Shown here piece by piece: positions 1 through 8,881 of a stretch of 64,000 bases of DNA. Each line of letters starts with the position of its first letter. The first letter of the stretch is position 1. The position numbers and the translations under genes are program-made. The DNA lies in NCBI RefSeq assembly GCF_000281065.1, contig NZ_AKKK01000013.1:1-64000 (forward strand), in the 5' to 3' direction. The notes beneath the pieces were generated by a model that saw only the letters and a program-made list of their open reading frames with translations, made no database searches and was not told the origin of the DNA. This DNA comes from Arthrobacter sp. M2012083. GTDB taxonomy: Bacteria > Actinomycetota > Actinomycetes > Actinomycetales > Micrococcaceae.

Positions 1-951
1 AAAAGCGTCAAGGCAACCGGCGCGGCGGGTGCACCCAGCGGCGAAACGCCAGGTCCGGCTCCCGCCGGTGGCGGAGCGGTTGCCGAACGCGAAGGTATCA
101 CCGCCTGGGACTTCGGCGCAGTTGAACGCCAGGTTACGCGCACTGTGAAGGGTCACGCAGTGACCGGCTTCCCCGCAGTAGTCGATGAGGGCAAGTCTGT
201 TGCCCTTCGGGTTTTCCAGAGCCGACCGGAACAGGAAGCCGCCATGCGTGGCGGTGTCATCCGGTTGCTGGCCCTGCGGATCCCGCCGCCGGACCGTTAT
301 GTGCTGGAGCACCTCAGTAACACGGAGAAGCTGACGTTCAGCCAAAACCCGCACGGATCCGTCAGTGCTCTCATCGCTGATTGCGCACTGGCCGCCATCG
401 ACAAACTGGTTCCGCAGGATCTGCCGTGGGACAGGGAGGCCTTCGATGCGTTGTACGAAGTTGTCAGGGCAGAACTGATCGACACCGTGTTTACAGTTAC
501 TGCCGTTGTCGAACGCATCCTGGCCAGTACGCGGCGCATCCAGAAGCAGCTGAAGTCCAACGCCAGCTTGCCTCTGATCAGCGCCCTCAACGACATGAAG
601 AGCCAGCTGGAGCAACTGGTTTTCCCGGGCTTTGTGGCTCAGACGGGCTACGCGCAGCTTAGCCAACTGCCACGCTATCTCCAGGCGATCGAGAAGCGGT
701 TGGAAAAGCTCCCCGGCAACGTCCAAAGGGACAGCTTGAACATGGCTATCGTGCAGGCGTTGGAAGACGATTATGATGACGCTGTGTCGGCACTCCTTCC
801 GGGGCGCAGGGCGGGCGCCGAGTTAACCCGTGTGCGCTGGATGATCGAAGAGCTGCGGGTGAGCCTCTTCGCCGTCGAGCTTGGAACCGCCTACTCGGTG
901 TCGGAAAAGCGCATCCGCACGGTCCTGAACCAGGCCTTGGCGCCCGCATAG
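1..951 (+). CDS. hrpA: ATP-dependent RNA helicase HrpA, C-terminal fragment
   Basis: The frame is open from the first base of the window, so the gene starts outside it; only the last 316 codons are present. The stretch with ITAWDFG, followed by GFPAVVDEG and SVALRVF, matches the C-terminal DUF3418-type region of actinobacterial DEAH-box helicase HrpA. HrpA is an RNA helicase linked to mRNA processing and ribosome collision rescue. The helicase core itself is not visible here. The gene is convergent with the HIT operon, and a shared hairpin terminator lies between them. Confidence 0.85.
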   Translation, partial: KSVKATGAAGAPSGETPGPAPAGGGAVAEREGITAWDFGAVERQVTRTVKGHAVTGFPAVVDEGKSVALRVFQSRPEQEAAMRGGVIRLLALRIPPPDRYVLEHLSNTEKLTFSQNPHGSVSALIADCALAAIDKLVPQDLPWDREAFDALYEVVRAELIDTVFTVTAVVERILASTRRIQKQLKSNASLPLISALNDMKSQLEQLVFPGFVAQTGYAQLSQLPRYLQAIEKRLEKLPGNVQRDSLNMAIVQALEDDYDDAVSALLPGRRAGAELTRVRWMIEELRVSLFAVELGTAYSVSEKRIRTVLNQALAPA

Positions 952-988
952 CGGCCGTCGCGCTTCACGCCGCCACACAGCCATGAAA

Positions 989-1022
989 AAACCCGGCGGC
1001 GCTTATTAAGCGCTGCCGGGTT
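989..1022 (-). terminator. Bidirectional rho-independent terminator between hrpA and HIT gene
   Basis: A GC-rich stem (AACCCGGC-GGCGC paired with GCGC-T-GCCGGGTT) surrounds a TTATTAA loop. On the minus strand it is followed by a run of T residues, so it best serves the HIT operon. It can also stop hrpA readthrough. Confidence 0.8.
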
Positions 1023-1053
1023 AACTCTTGGAGGGCTCGGTCCCCACCCGGGA

Positions 1054-1482
1054 TTAGTCCTCAGGGACAGCGTCGCCGTGGCCTGCTTCCCGAAGGGCAG
1101 CACGGAGCTTCACGGCGATGGCCTCCATGACTGCGGGATCGGGGTTGTGGTCCACGTTGTGGATTTCAAAGTCTGCCGTGGAGTAGGCGGGCCACACGTG
1201 GACATGCAGGTGGTCAACCTCGAAACCTTCCATCAGCACGCCAACGCGCTTGGCATCAAACAAACTCTCCTGCACCTTGCCGATGCGCTGGGCAACGTCC
1301 ATGACCTTGGCCAGCAGTACTGGGCTGGCTTGCGTCCACGAATCCACTTCCTCACGCGGGACCACCAGGGTGTGTCCCTGGGTAATGGGCGAAATCGTCA
1401 GGAAGGCGACGACGTCCTCGTCTTTCCAGACAAAACGGCCCGGGATCTCCCCATTGATGATCTTGGTGAACAGTGTGCTCAT
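1054..1482 (-). CDS. HIT family nucleotide-binding hydrolase
   Basis: This 142-residue protein carries the histidine triad HLHVHV at residues 91-96, which defines HIT-family nucleotide hydrolases or transferases. The full-length domain starts at STLFTKIINGEIPG, typical of bacterial Hit/HinT proteins of about 110-145 residues. Members cleave AMP-linked substrates such as dinucleotide polyphosphates or AMP-lysine; the substrate here is unknown. It is the last gene of a three-gene operon. Its ATG overlaps the stop of the upstream alcohol dehydrogenase by four bases, so the genes are probably translationally coupled. Confidence 0.9.
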   Translation of the reverse strand: MSTLFTKIINGEIPGRFVWKDEDVVAFLTISPITQGHTLVVPREEVDSWTQASPVLLAKVMDVAQRIGKVQESLFDAKRVGVLMEGFEVDHLHVHVWPAYSTADFEIHNVDHNPDPAVMEAIAVKLRAALREAGHGDAVPED

Positions 1483-2627
1483 GCGTCTGCCCTTTCGGCT
1501 GGTTCCTGAAGTGTTGCGATGTCCAGGACGAAACGGTACTTCACGTCCCCGGCCACCATGCGGTCGTAAGCTTCATTGAGTTGCCCGGCTCCCACTATTT
1601 CGACGTCGCTCACGACACCGTGTTCAGCGCAGAAATTCAACATTTCCTGCGTTTCCTCAATGCCGCCGATCAGTGAACCCGCATAGGCGAGTCGTCGGCG
1701 GATGAGCAGGCCCGGGTTGACCGGGGGCATGTCATCCGCTGGGAGGCCCAACTGGAAGAGGGCTCCGTCCAGGCGAAGGGTCCGGAAGTACGGGTTGAGG
1801 TCATGCGGCGCTGCGACGGTATCGATGATGACGTCTATGCTCCGGTTGGCGGCCTCCATGGCGTCCGCATCCTTGGAGAGGACCACATGGTCCGCGCCCA
1901 GTTCCCGCGCAGCCTCGAACTTGGATTCCGACGTCGTGAAAACGGTGACGTTGGCGCCCATGGCCTTGGCGATCTTCACTGCCATATGGCCAAGGCCACC
2001 CAGCCCTACGACGCCCACGGAGTCGCCTTCCTCCACATCGAAATACCGCAGCGGAGAGTACGTGGTGATTCCGGCACATAACAAGGGAGCGGCCGCTGCA
2101 GGATCAAGGGCCTCCGGAATTCGCAGCACGAAGCGCTTATCCACCACTACCGATGTCGAGTATCCGCCCTGCGTAATGTCGTCCCCATGACGCGGGTCCG
2201 GAGCTCCATACGTACCGACGTTGCCCCTCTCGCAGTACTGTTCCAGTCCATCAAGGCAGCTCTCGCATTCGCGGCAGGAGTCCACCAGGCACCCCACACC
2301 AACACGATCGCCCGGGGCAAATTCCTGCACCCCGGCACCCACACGTGCCACCCGGCCCACGATCTCGTGTCCAGGAACCAACGGGTAGGGAGGAACCCGC
2401 CATTCACCGCGCGTTGCATGCACGTCCGAGTGGCACAAACCACAAAATTCAATCGCGATTTCGACGTCGTCCGCCGTAGGGGTCCGGCGCGCAACAGTCA
2501 GCGGCACCAAACCACTGTCCGGGGAAGTGGCACCATACGCTGCAGCCAGCGTTACGGACCGGTCCTCACTGGTATCCAGGGTGACGGGCTTGGCGAGGGG
2601 CGGGGGCACAGGGCGTCCGGGAGTCAT
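1479..2627 (-). CDS. Zinc-dependent NAD(P) alcohol dehydrogenase (CAD/YahK-like)
   Basis: The 382-residue protein is a medium-chain dehydrogenase. The catalytic zinc ligands are visible as CHSD (Cys65) and GHE (His87). The structural zinc site is Cys118, Cys121, Cys124 and Cys132. A Rossmann motif VGLGGLGHMAVKIAKAMGA lies in the middle. This pattern fits the cinnamyl-alcohol-dehydrogenase/YahK subfamily that reduces aldehydes with NADPH. It overlaps the upstream sulfurtransferase stop by four bases and the downstream HIT gene by four, so all three are likely one transcript. Confidence 0.88.
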   Translation of the reverse strand: MTPGRPVPPPLAKPVTLDTSEDRSVTLAAAYGATSPDSGLVPLTVARRTPTADDVEIAIEFCGLCHSDVHATRGEWRVPPYPLVPGHEIVGRVARVGAGVQEFAPGDRVGVGCLVDSCRECESCLDGLEQYCERGNVGTYGAPDPRHGDDITQGGYSTSVVVDKRFVLRIPEALDPAAAAPLLCAGITTYSPLRYFDVEEGDSVGVVGLGGLGHMAVKIAKAMGANVTVFTTSESKFEAARELGADHVVLSKDADAMEAANRSIDVIIDTVAAPHDLNPYFRTLRLDGALFQLGLPADDMPPVNPGLLIRRRLAYAGSLIGGIEETQEMLNFCAEHGVVSDVEIVGAGQLNEAYDRMVAGDVKYRFVLDIATLQEPAERADA

Positions 2628-3523
2628 GCTCCGACGCTACTCCCGGCAGCTGTGCTTGTGCCACTTGGGCCAGCGGATTCCTCAACAAACGGAGTGCTGC
2701 CCACAGCAACGTCATTCGCAGCATTGTTTGACCACTGCGAGAACGAGCCCGGATAGAGCGCCGCAGGGTACCCGGCGATCTCCAAGGCAGCGATCTCATG
2801 GGAGGCTGTCACGCCGGACCCGCAATAAACAGCTACGTTGGACGACTGGTCCACGCCCAACTCCTCAAAACGCCTGCGCAGCTCTTCCCTGGGAAGGAAC
2901 GTGCCATCGGCTGATACGTTTCCTGTGGTCGGCGCGCTCACCGCGCCGGGAATGTGCCCCGCCCTGGGGTCTATCGGTTCTACCTCGCCCCTATATCTCT
3001 CCCCTGCCCGGGCATCCAGCAACACACCAGTGCGGTGCCACTGTGCTGCCTCCTGCTCAGTGATGGCCGGCATGAGGCCTTCGCCCAGAGTGACATTTCC
3101 GACGGCGGGACCCACCTCACCGGATTCCACCGGGTAACCAGCCGCCCGCCAAGCGGCGAGGCCGCCGTCGAGCAGGTACACAGAGGCAAATCCAGCGTTC
3201 CGCAGCATCCACCAAACGCGTGCCGCGGCCATGCTGCCACTGTTGTCGTACGCGACCACGGTGTCGCCGTCGTTAATCCCCCACTTTCGAGCCGACTCCT
3301 GAAAACGCTCCGGGCTTGGCAAAGGGTGGCGGCCCAACCCGGGTTGCGCGTGATCTGCCAGCTCTGTGGGGAGGTCCACGAAAACGGCGCCAGGAAGATG
3401 AGCGCCCAGATATTCAAGGTGCCCGTCGGTGCGGCCCAGGACCCATCTGACGTCGAGGAGCACGGTACGCCGTCCGGATTCGAATCGCTGGTGCAGTTCT
3501 GACGCACTCATCAACGTGGCCAT
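2624..3523 (-). CDS. Thiosulfate/3-mercaptopyruvate sulfurtransferase (two rhodanese domains)
   Basis: This 299-residue protein has two rhodanese domains. The C-terminal one holds the active loop CGSGVTA with the nucleophile Cys234, followed by the family motif GSFSQWS near residue 259. The N-terminal domain has AYDNSGS in the equivalent place and lacks the cysteine, as expected for the inactive half. The enzyme moves sulfane sulfur to a thiol acceptor such as cyanide or thioredoxin. It is the first gene of the operon and is divergent from the Cds1-like gene, which also handles reduced sulfur. Confidence 0.9.
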   Translation of the reverse strand: MATLMSASELHQRFESGRRTVLLDVRWVLGRTDGHLEYLGAHLPGAVFVDLPTELADHAQPGLGRHPLPSPERFQESARKWGINDGDTVVAYDNSGSMAAARVWWMLRNAGFASVYLLDGGLAAWRAAGYPVESGEVGPAVGNVTLGEGLMPAITEQEAAQWHRTGVLLDARAGERYRGEVEPIDPRAGHIPGAVSAPTTGNVSADGTFLPREELRRRFEELGVDQSSNVAVYCGSGVTASHEIAALEIAGYPAALYPGSFSQWSNNAANDVAVGSTPFVEESAGPSGTSTAAGSSVGA

Positions 3524-3606
3524 GGGATCTCCTTCGTTCTGGCGGCTGGTCTTCCTGCAGAGGTTTCATTGCTGCCGGTGTCCGAATTCCAGCCTAGGCT
3601 TATCCG

Positions 3607-4689
3607 GTGAGCAATTCGTGTATTCAGGACAGGGCATGGGCCAGCGAGGCCATCCGTAAGATCGAGGCCGAGAATAACCGCTCCGCCGACACTCACCTTT
3701 ATGCAGTTCCACTCCCGGACCACTGGGGAGTGGAGTTGTACCTGAAGGACGAGTCAACCCACAGATCCGGCAGCCTCAAGCACCGTCTGGCGCGATCCCT
3801 GTTCCTGTATGGCTTGGTCAACGGCTGGATCACCGAGGGCACCACCATCGTGGAAGCCTCCAGCGGCAGCACAGCCGTATCAGAGGCTTACTTCGCCCGG
3901 CTGATCGGTTTGCCCTTCATCGCCGTCATGACAAAGACCACCAGCCCCGAGAAGATCGCCCTGATCGAGGAGTTCGGCGGCGCATGCCTGCTGGTGGACC
4001 ACGCCTCGGAGGTTTACGCCGTGGCCGAAGAGACTGCCAGGACGTCCGGTGGCTACTACATGGACCAATTCACGTTTGCCGAGCGCGCAACGGACTGGCG
4101 GGGCAACAACAACATCGCGGAGTCGATTTTCGAACAGCTGTCCCTGGAAGAGCATCCGGTTCCGGCATGGATCGTTGTGGGCGCCGGCACCGGCGGAACC
4201 AGCGCCACCATCGGCCGTTACCTGCGGTACAACCGATACAACACCCGCCTGGCCGTGGTGGATCCCGAAAACTCAGCCTTCTACCCGGCGTGGCGGGACG
4301 GTGACGCGGCCGCAGCCACTGGCCTCCCTTCCAGGATTGAGGGCATCGGCAGGCCTCGGTCTGAGCCCAGCTTCGTGCCTGCAGTCATCGACCATATGAT
4401 CCAGGTGCCCGATGCCGCGTCGGTTGCCGCCATGCGGCACCTCCGGAAACTCACCGGCCTGCATGCAGGGCCTTCAACCGGGACCAACCTCTGGGGCGTG
4501 TGGCAGTTGGTTGCCGGGATGGTGGCCGAGGGCCGCAAAGGCAGCGTGGTTTCCCTGATGTGCGACGCCGGCGACCGCTATGCGGGAAGCTACAACGACA
4601 CCGGGTGGCTGGCCGCGCACGGACTGGACCCGGCGCCGCACGAAGCAGTACTTGACCACTTCCACAACACAGGAGTGTGGACCGGCTAG
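3607..4689 (+). CDS. cds1: PLP-dependent cysteine synthase family protein, Cds1-like cysteine desulfhydrase
   Basis: The 360-residue fold-type II PLP enzyme has the Schiff-base lysine in SGSLKHR (Lys58), the substrate loop ASSGSTA near residue 84, and the phosphate-binding loop [10 protein letters not shown] at 192-201. Length and the loop following the lysine resemble the mycobacterial cysteine desulfhydrase Cds1 rather than CysK/CysM; that is a recollection of the family, not a search. It would release sulfide from cysteine. The start is GTG, with 83 bases separating it from the divergent sulfurtransferase. Its stop overlaps the convergent MBL gene by four bases. Confidence 0.75.
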   Translation: MSNSCIQDRAWASEAIRKIEAENNRSADTHLYAVPLPDHWGVELYLKDESTHRSGSLKHRLARSLFLYGLVNGWITEGTTIVEASSGSTAVSEAYFARLIGLPFIAVMTKTTSPEKIALIEEFGGACLLVDHASEVYAVAEETARTSGGYYMDQFTFAERATDWRGNNNIAESIFEQLSLEEHPVPAWIVVGAGTGGTSATIGRYLRYNRYNTRLAVVDPENSAFYPAWRDGDAAAATGLPSRIEGIGRPRSEPSFVPAVIDHMIQVPDAASVAAMRHLRKLTGLHAGPSTGTNLWGVWQLVAGMVAEGRKGSVVSLMCDAGDRYAGSYNDTGWLAAHGLDPAPHEAVLDHFHNTGVWTG

Positions 4690-5345
4690 ACCTCCACGGA
4701 CTCTTTTGGCGCCAGTCGCGCGTAAGTGCTTCCGTAGCGGGCCCCGATCCGTGTGACATGTCCCTCGACGATCCCCCGGCCCAGTTCGTTGAGCAGCCCA
4801 TCATGGACAGGGAAAGCCTTGGGCGCACGGACGGCGATGACGAAGTCCACAACCTCTCCCACTTTGGACCACGGGGCATGGATGGGGACAAGGAGGGTTT
4901 GGACGTTGATTCCGTCGGGGACCACGAACGAATCCCCGGGGTGGAATACGTTGTCATCCACCAGGTACCCGATGTTCGCTACAACAGGAATCTGGGCGTG
5001 GATGATGGCATGTTGCCCACCGTAAGTCCGGATGTTGAAGCCTGCCACGTCAAAGCCGGAGTTGGGTTCCACAGTATGGACGCGGCCGGCGACATCACCG
5101 TTTTCCTTGAGCGCAGCTGCCACCCGGGCTGGCGCATGGACCTCCAGCATGGTGTTGCTCCGCAGGGCTGCCGTCACTGCCGGGCGGTCAATGTGGTCGT
5201 CGTGCTCGTGCGTGACAAGTACAGCGTGGGCACCGCTTAGCGCTTCCTCTGCCTCGGAGAAAGTTCCGGGATCGATCACCAGGACCTTTCCGTCCTTCTC
5301 CAACCGAACACAGGCATGGGTGTACTTGGTGAGCTTCATGGACAC
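4686..5345 (-). CDS. MBL-fold metallo-hydrolase
   Basis: The 219-residue protein has the metal-binding signature THEHDDHID (His46, His48, Asp50, His51) plus a later HPGDSF. It belongs to the short UlaG-like or YcbL-like group of metallo-beta-lactamase-fold hydrolases with two metal ions. No signal peptide is seen, so it is probably cytosolic. The substrate cannot be told from the sequence. It overlaps the convergent cds1-like gene by four bases and is divergent from zur. Confidence 0.85.
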   Translation of the reverse strand: MSMKLTKYTHACVRLEKDGKVLVIDPGTFSEAEEALSGAHAVLVTHEHDDHIDRPAVTAALRSNTMLEVHAPARVAAALKENGDVAGRVHTVEPNSGFDVAGFNIRTYGGQHAIIHAQIPVVANIGYLVDDNVFHPGDSFVVPDGINVQTLLVPIHAPWSKVGEVVDFVIAVRAPKAFPVHDGLLNELGRGIVEGHVTRIGARYGSTYARLAPKESVEV

Positions 5346-5389
5346 AGCCTAGGGCCGCCCGCTGACAGTTTCCAAGGTTCCCCTGCTGG

Positions 5390-5395
5390 TAAAAT
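5390..5395 (+). promoter_or_regulatory. Possible -10 element of zur
   Basis: The hexamer TAAAAT lies 39 bases before the chosen zur ATG. No convincing -35 element is at the standard distance; TTTCCA at 5369-5374 is 15 bases upstream. The call is weak. Confidence 0.35.
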
Positions 5396-5433
5396 TGGGG
5401 TTTGCCAGCATCCCCAGGGAAGTGAGTCTTTCA

Positions 5434-5901
5434 ATGCCACAAGGCACCAGTCCCGCCACGACCGGCCATGACGCGCCTGCCACCAGCGGCGTCAAGGAGC
5501 AGCGCGTCACCAAGCAGCGCTTGGCCGTCAGCGCCGCCTTGGATGAATTGGATGACTTCGTCAGCACCCAGGAGCTGTACCGGCTTCTGCAGAACAAGGG
5601 CATCTCGGTGTCCTTGGCCACCGCATACCGCATCCTGCAATCCCTGGCTGACGACGGACTCATTGATGTCCTCCGGAACGGTGACGGCGAAGCCGTCTAC
5701 CGTCGTTGTGCAGTCACAGGGCACCACCATCACCTGCTATGCCGCAACTGCGGCAAGGCAGAAGAAGTGGAAGCACCCGCCGTCGAGACCTGGGCTGCCC
5801 GTACGGCAACTGAACACGGCTTCACCGAGGTGGCCCACACCGTGGAGATCTTCGGGCTGTGCCCCGAATGCACGGCCAAGAAGGCAGCCGGGAAGCTCTA
5901 G
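5434..5901 (+). CDS. zur: Fur-family zinc uptake regulator Zur
   Basis: The 155-residue Fur-family repressor has a winged helix (about residues 25-90) and a dimerisation domain with a metal site HHHH at 97-100. The structural zinc pairs are CRNC (Cys103/Cys106) and CPEC (Cys143/Cys146). The assignment to Zur rests on the znuBCA operon being immediately convergent. I chose the ATG at 5434 because an upstream in-frame TTG (5395) has no ribosome site, while GGGA sits about 13 bases before this ATG. The gene's stop overlaps znuB by four bases. With zinc bound it should repress zinc uptake. Confidence 0.88.
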   Translation: MPQGTSPATTGHDAPATSGVKEQRVTKQRLAVSAALDELDDFVSTQELYRLLQNKGISVSLATAYRILQSLADDGLIDVLRNGDGEAVYRRCAVTGHHHHLLCRNCGKAEEVEAPAVETWAARTATEHGFTEVAHTVEIFGLCPECTAKKAAGKL

Positions 5902-6788
5902 AGGGCACCTGCCGGTTGGTCGCGTGACACCCGGCCATTGAGGCCCCTGTTGGCACGAACCCTGCCGGTGACCCGGCACACCACGTAGATCAGGAAAGAC
6001 AGCGTGGTGACGTAAGGGCTGATGGGAATGCGGCTGCCCAAGGCCAGGAGAATACCGCCCACGGTGGCCGTCATCGCGAAGATTACACTCAGCAACACCA
6101 CCAAACGGGGCGATGTGGTGACCCGCAGCGCAGCGGCTGCAGGGGTAATCAGCAAGGCAAGGACCAGCAGCGCGCCCACAATCTGGATGGACAGGGCCAC
6201 ACTGACACCCAGCAGAACCATGAATCCGATGGCCAGGCCACGGACAGGGACACCTCGGGCCTCAGCCATCTCCGGGTCAACGCTGGCAAAACTCAATGGC
6301 CGCCAGATCGCCACCAGTGCCGCCATCACCACCACTGCCGTACCCGCCAAAACCTGCAGTTGCACCGTATCCACGGACACAATCTGACCGGTCAGCAGGC
6401 CGAATTTATTGGCCGCGCGCCCCTCATAAAGGGCGAGGAACAGGATCCCCAAGCCCAGCCCGAATGGCATGATCACACCGATGATCGAGTTCTTGTCCCG
6501 GGCACGGACTCCCATGAAACCCAGAAGCACTGCCGCGGCCACCGAACCGATCAAGGAACCGAAAATGATGTCGGTGCCGATCAGGAGAGCAAACGCCGCG
6601 CCGGCGAAGGACAACTCTGAGATGCCGTGAACAGCGAAGGCGAGGTCCCGTTTCATCACGAAGGTGCCGACCAGTCCGCCCAGCAAACCGAGGACAGCTC
6701 CCGCCCAGATGGAATTTTGCACAAGTACCAGCAACTCACCGTAGTTCTCGAAGTTGAAAATGGTCTGCAGGATGCTCTCAAGATCCAT
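5898..6788 (-). CDS. znuB: Zinc/manganese ABC transporter permease (ZnuB)
   Basis: This 296-residue integral membrane protein has about eight hydrophobic segments. It carries the ABC-3 family pattern, including FVMKRDLAFAVHGISELSFAGAAFA, given here only as its landmarks FVMKRDLA and HGISE near residues 44-58. It is the channel of the zinc importer. It follows znuC with no gap (start immediately after the znuC stop) and precedes nothing else, its tail overlapping zur. Metal specificity is inferred from the zur neighbour and the histidine-rich binding protein. Confidence 0.88.
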   Translation of the reverse strand: MDLESILQTIFNFENYGELLVLVQNSIWAGAVLGLLGGLVGTFVMKRDLAFAVHGISELSFAGAAFALLIGTDIIFGSLIGSVAAAVLLGFMGVRARDKNSIIGVIMPFGLGLGILFLALYEGRAANKFGLLTGQIVSVDTVQLQVLAGTAVVVMAALVAIWRPLSFASVDPEMAEARGVPVRGLAIGFMVLLGVSVALSIQIVGALLVLALLITPAAAALRVTTSPRLVVLLSVIFAMTATVGGILLALGSRIPISPYVTTLSFLIYVVCRVTGRVRANRGLNGRVSRDQPAGAL

Positions 6789-7622
6789 CTAGAACTCCTC
6801 TCCCGCGGTGGCGTGGGCATCGTCATGGAAGTGCGTGGTTGCGTCTGGAAGACCGACGACGACGATCCTTCCGTTGGTGTGGATGACCTCCACATGACTG
6901 TCGTACAGCTCGGAGAGAACCTCCGTGGTCATGACTTCCTGAGGCGTTCCTACACGGAACTGGCCGCCGGCAAGGTAGAGGACCCGGTCTACGTAATCGA
7001 TCACCGGGTTGATCTCGTGGGTCACGAAGACCACGGCGCTGTTCCGATCGTGGCATTGCTTGTTGATCAGTGAACTGACGCCCTGCTGATGATGCAGGTC
7101 GAGGGAAAGCAGCGGCTCATCGCAGAGGAGAACCTGGGGTTCAGTAGCCAGTGCCTGTGCCACCCTAAGACGTTGTTGCTCTCCACCGGATAACTGCCCC
7201 ACCGGCACCTTGGCATAGTCTGACGCGCCCACTTGCTCCAACAACTCGTCGATGCGCTGGTTGACCTTGCCGGATGCGAGCCGCATTCCCCAGCGGTGTC
7301 CATCGATCCCCAGCCCTACCAGGTCGCGCGCCCGGAGCGGCGTATCCGCCGCAAAAGACTTTTGCTGCGGTATATACCCGATCCGTTTGCTGCCGCGTTC
7401 AACGGGGTGGCCGCCCAGTGAAACCGTACCGGAATGCAGCTCCTGGAGCCCCAGAAGGACTTTCAGGAAGCTTGTTTTTCCGCTGCCGTTGGGCCCAAGC
7501 ACGGCAAAGAACTCTCCGGGGTGGATGTCCAGGTCCAGATCCCGCCACAGTGTCCTCTTGCCGAACTGCAGGCTCGCTCCGCGGAGGCTCACTACCGGTG
7601 TCAAAAGTTGTCCTCGATCCAT
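6789..7622 (-). CDS. znuC: Zinc/manganese ABC transporter ATP-binding protein (ZnuC)
   Basis: The ATPase has Walker A GPNGSGKTS (residues 43-51), the signature LSGGEQQR and Walker B LLCDEP. The ATG at 7622 is preceded by GGAG and begins just before the conserved VSLRGASLQFG strand. An in-frame GTG at 7736 would add 38 unusual residues without a ribosome site, so I used the shorter 277-residue form. It energises import of zinc through ZnuB. The upstream gap to znuA is then 136 bases. Confidence 0.88.
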   Translation of the reverse strand: MDRGQLLTPVVSLRGASLQFGKRTLWRDLDLDIHPGEFFAVLGPNGSGKTSFLKVLLGLQELHSGTVSLGGHPVERGSKRIGYIPQQKSFAADTPLRARDLVGLGIDGHRWGMRLASGKVNQRIDELLEQVGASDYAKVPVGQLSGGEQQRLRVAQALATEPQVLLCDEPLLSLDLHHQQGVSSLINKQCHDRNSAVVFVTHEINPVIDYVDRVLYLAGGQFRVGTPQEVMTTEVLSELYDSHVEVIHTNGRIVVVGLPDATTHFHDDAHATAGEEF

Positions 7623-7758
7623 GCGCTCCGAGGAACGCAATAGTTGTGCCGCTGGTCTCCGCGGCTGCGTGCTGATGGCAGGCAAAGGCCCCGCAGCCCA
7701 TCCTGAATATCTTAGGACGCCAACGGGGCTCTTCACTGCACGTTGTTTTGCGGAATGG

Positions 7759-8742
7759 CTACTTCTTGAGTGCTGCCGAGATGGATTCCACGTTGTCCGC
7801 CATCCACTGAAGGTAGTCCTTGCCGTCCGGAAGCGTTTCGGTGAAGTTCACAACCGGCACCCCTGCATTTTCGGCCGCCCGCTTGACGGACTCGGTCTGC
7901 GGCCCCTCCGTCTGCTGGTTATAGGCAAGAAGACGCACAGATTTGGCACTGACAAGGTCTGTAGTTTCCTTCAGTACAGCGGGAGGGACATCTGTTTCCT
8001 CTTCAATGGCGGCGCTGTAGGCCTCCGGCGTCTTATTCTCCAGGCCGGCCGCCTCCAGGAGATACAGGGGAACGGGTTCGGTAACAGCAACGGGTGCGTG
8101 CTCGTTGCCGGCCTTGATTTCACCGAGCCTGCCGGTCAGTTCAGCTATTTTCGTTTTGAAGGAATCCGCGTTCGCAGTGAAAGTGGAAGCAGATCCAGCG
8201 TCCAGGCTGCCCAACTTTTCGGCAACGGCATCTGCCAGCTTGCCCATGGCGTCCAGGCTGTACCAGACGTGCTCATTGAACTCACCATGGTCATGCGCGT
8301 GCTCATCTTCGTTGTGGGCCCCGGCACTACTGGATTCCGTGCCGTGTCCTTCTTCTTCGGGAGCCAGCCCTGAGACCTCCACGGCACTGATCATGTTCTC
8401 GTGGCCGACCTTGGTCTCGTCAGCAATTTTGTGAAGGAACTCGTCGTACCCTCCCCCGTTCTCAACCACCAGCTTGGCCTTGGAGATCAGCAGCTTGTCC
8501 TGCGCAGTGGCTTCATAGGAGTGCGGATCCTGGCTGGTCTTGGTGATGATCGCGCTCACGTTGACCTTGTCACCACCGATTGCCTTGACCACATCCCCAT
8601 AGACGTTGGTGGAGGTCACCACCTCGATGGCACCGGATGAAGACGGAGTATTGCCACCGGCCGGGCCGGCACAGGAGGACAACAAGAGGGCAGCAAGACC
8701 TGCGGAAGCGGCAAGGGAAAGTCGGGCGGCGGAACGGCGCAC
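7759..8742 (-). CDS. znuA: Zinc-binding lipoprotein of ABC transporter (ZnuA)
   Basis: This is a cluster A-I metal-binding protein. It has a lipoprotein signal peptide ending LLLSSC, the ligand region DPHSYEA, and a histidine/acid-rich loop with EHAHDHGEFNEHVW that is typical of zinc chaperoning. The GTG start at 8742 is preceded by GAGG at about six bases and yields MRRSAARLS, a normal signal peptide. A longer frame to 8781 exists but lacks support. The protein would be tethered to the outer face of the membrane and pass zinc to ZnuB. Confidence 0.87.
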   Translation of the reverse strand: MRRSAARLSLAASAGLAALLLSSCAGPAGGNTPSSSGAIEVVTSTNVYGDVVKAIGGDKVNVSAIITKTSQDPHSYEATAQDKLLISKAKLVVENGGGYDEFLHKIADETKVGHENMISAVEVSGLAPEEEGHGTESSSAGAHNEDEHAHDHGEFNEHVWYSLDAMGKLADAVAEKLGSLDAGSASTFTANADSFKTKIAELTGRLGEIKAGNEHAPVAVTEPVPLYLLEAAGLENKTPEAYSAAIEEETDVPPAVLKETTDLVSAKSVRLLAYNQQTEGPQTESVKRAAENAGVPVVNFTETLPDGKDYLQWMADNVESISAALKK

Positions 8743-8759
8743 GGGGACCTCGGATCTAG

Positions 8760-8774
8760 TCAAAATGAGAATCA
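8760..8774 (-). promoter_or_regulatory. Possible Zur box near znuA start
   Basis: On the minus strand the sequence TGATTCTCATTTTGA lies 18 bases before the znuA start. From memory it resembles the A/T-rich actinobacterial Zur boxes of the form TGA...TTTTCA, but its two halves are not a good palindrome. It is offered as a candidate only. Confidence 0.35.
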
Positions 8775-8807
8775 AACACAATTAGGGGCTCTGTCCAGTG
8801 TACCCCT

Positions 8808-8828
8808 AAATAGGAATGATTCCTGTTT
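8808..8828. promoter_or_regulatory. 21-bp palindrome upstream of znuA, candidate metalloregulator operator
   Basis: AAA-t-AGGAAT-G-ATTCCT-g-TTT is an inverted repeat with a single non-matching pair, lying 66-86 bases upstream of the znuA start. Length and central symmetry suit a dimeric repressor. Given zur at the other end of the locus, Zur is the first candidate. Confidence 0.5.
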
Positions 8829-8836
8829 AGACAGAT

Positions 8837-8866
8837 CTGGCGTCGATGGAGATCCATCGACGCCAG
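8837..8866 (-). terminator. Strong hairpin downstream of CBS-protein gene
   Basis: A 13-bp perfect stem CTGGCGTCGATGG / CCATCGACGCCAG surrounds a four-base loop. It follows the stop of the minus-strand gene ending at 8882. The T-run is on the plus-strand side (ACTCTTTTT), so as a minus-strand terminator it lacks a clear U tract; it may work in either direction. Confidence 0.55.
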
Positions 8867-8881
8867 ACTCTTTTTCTCCTG

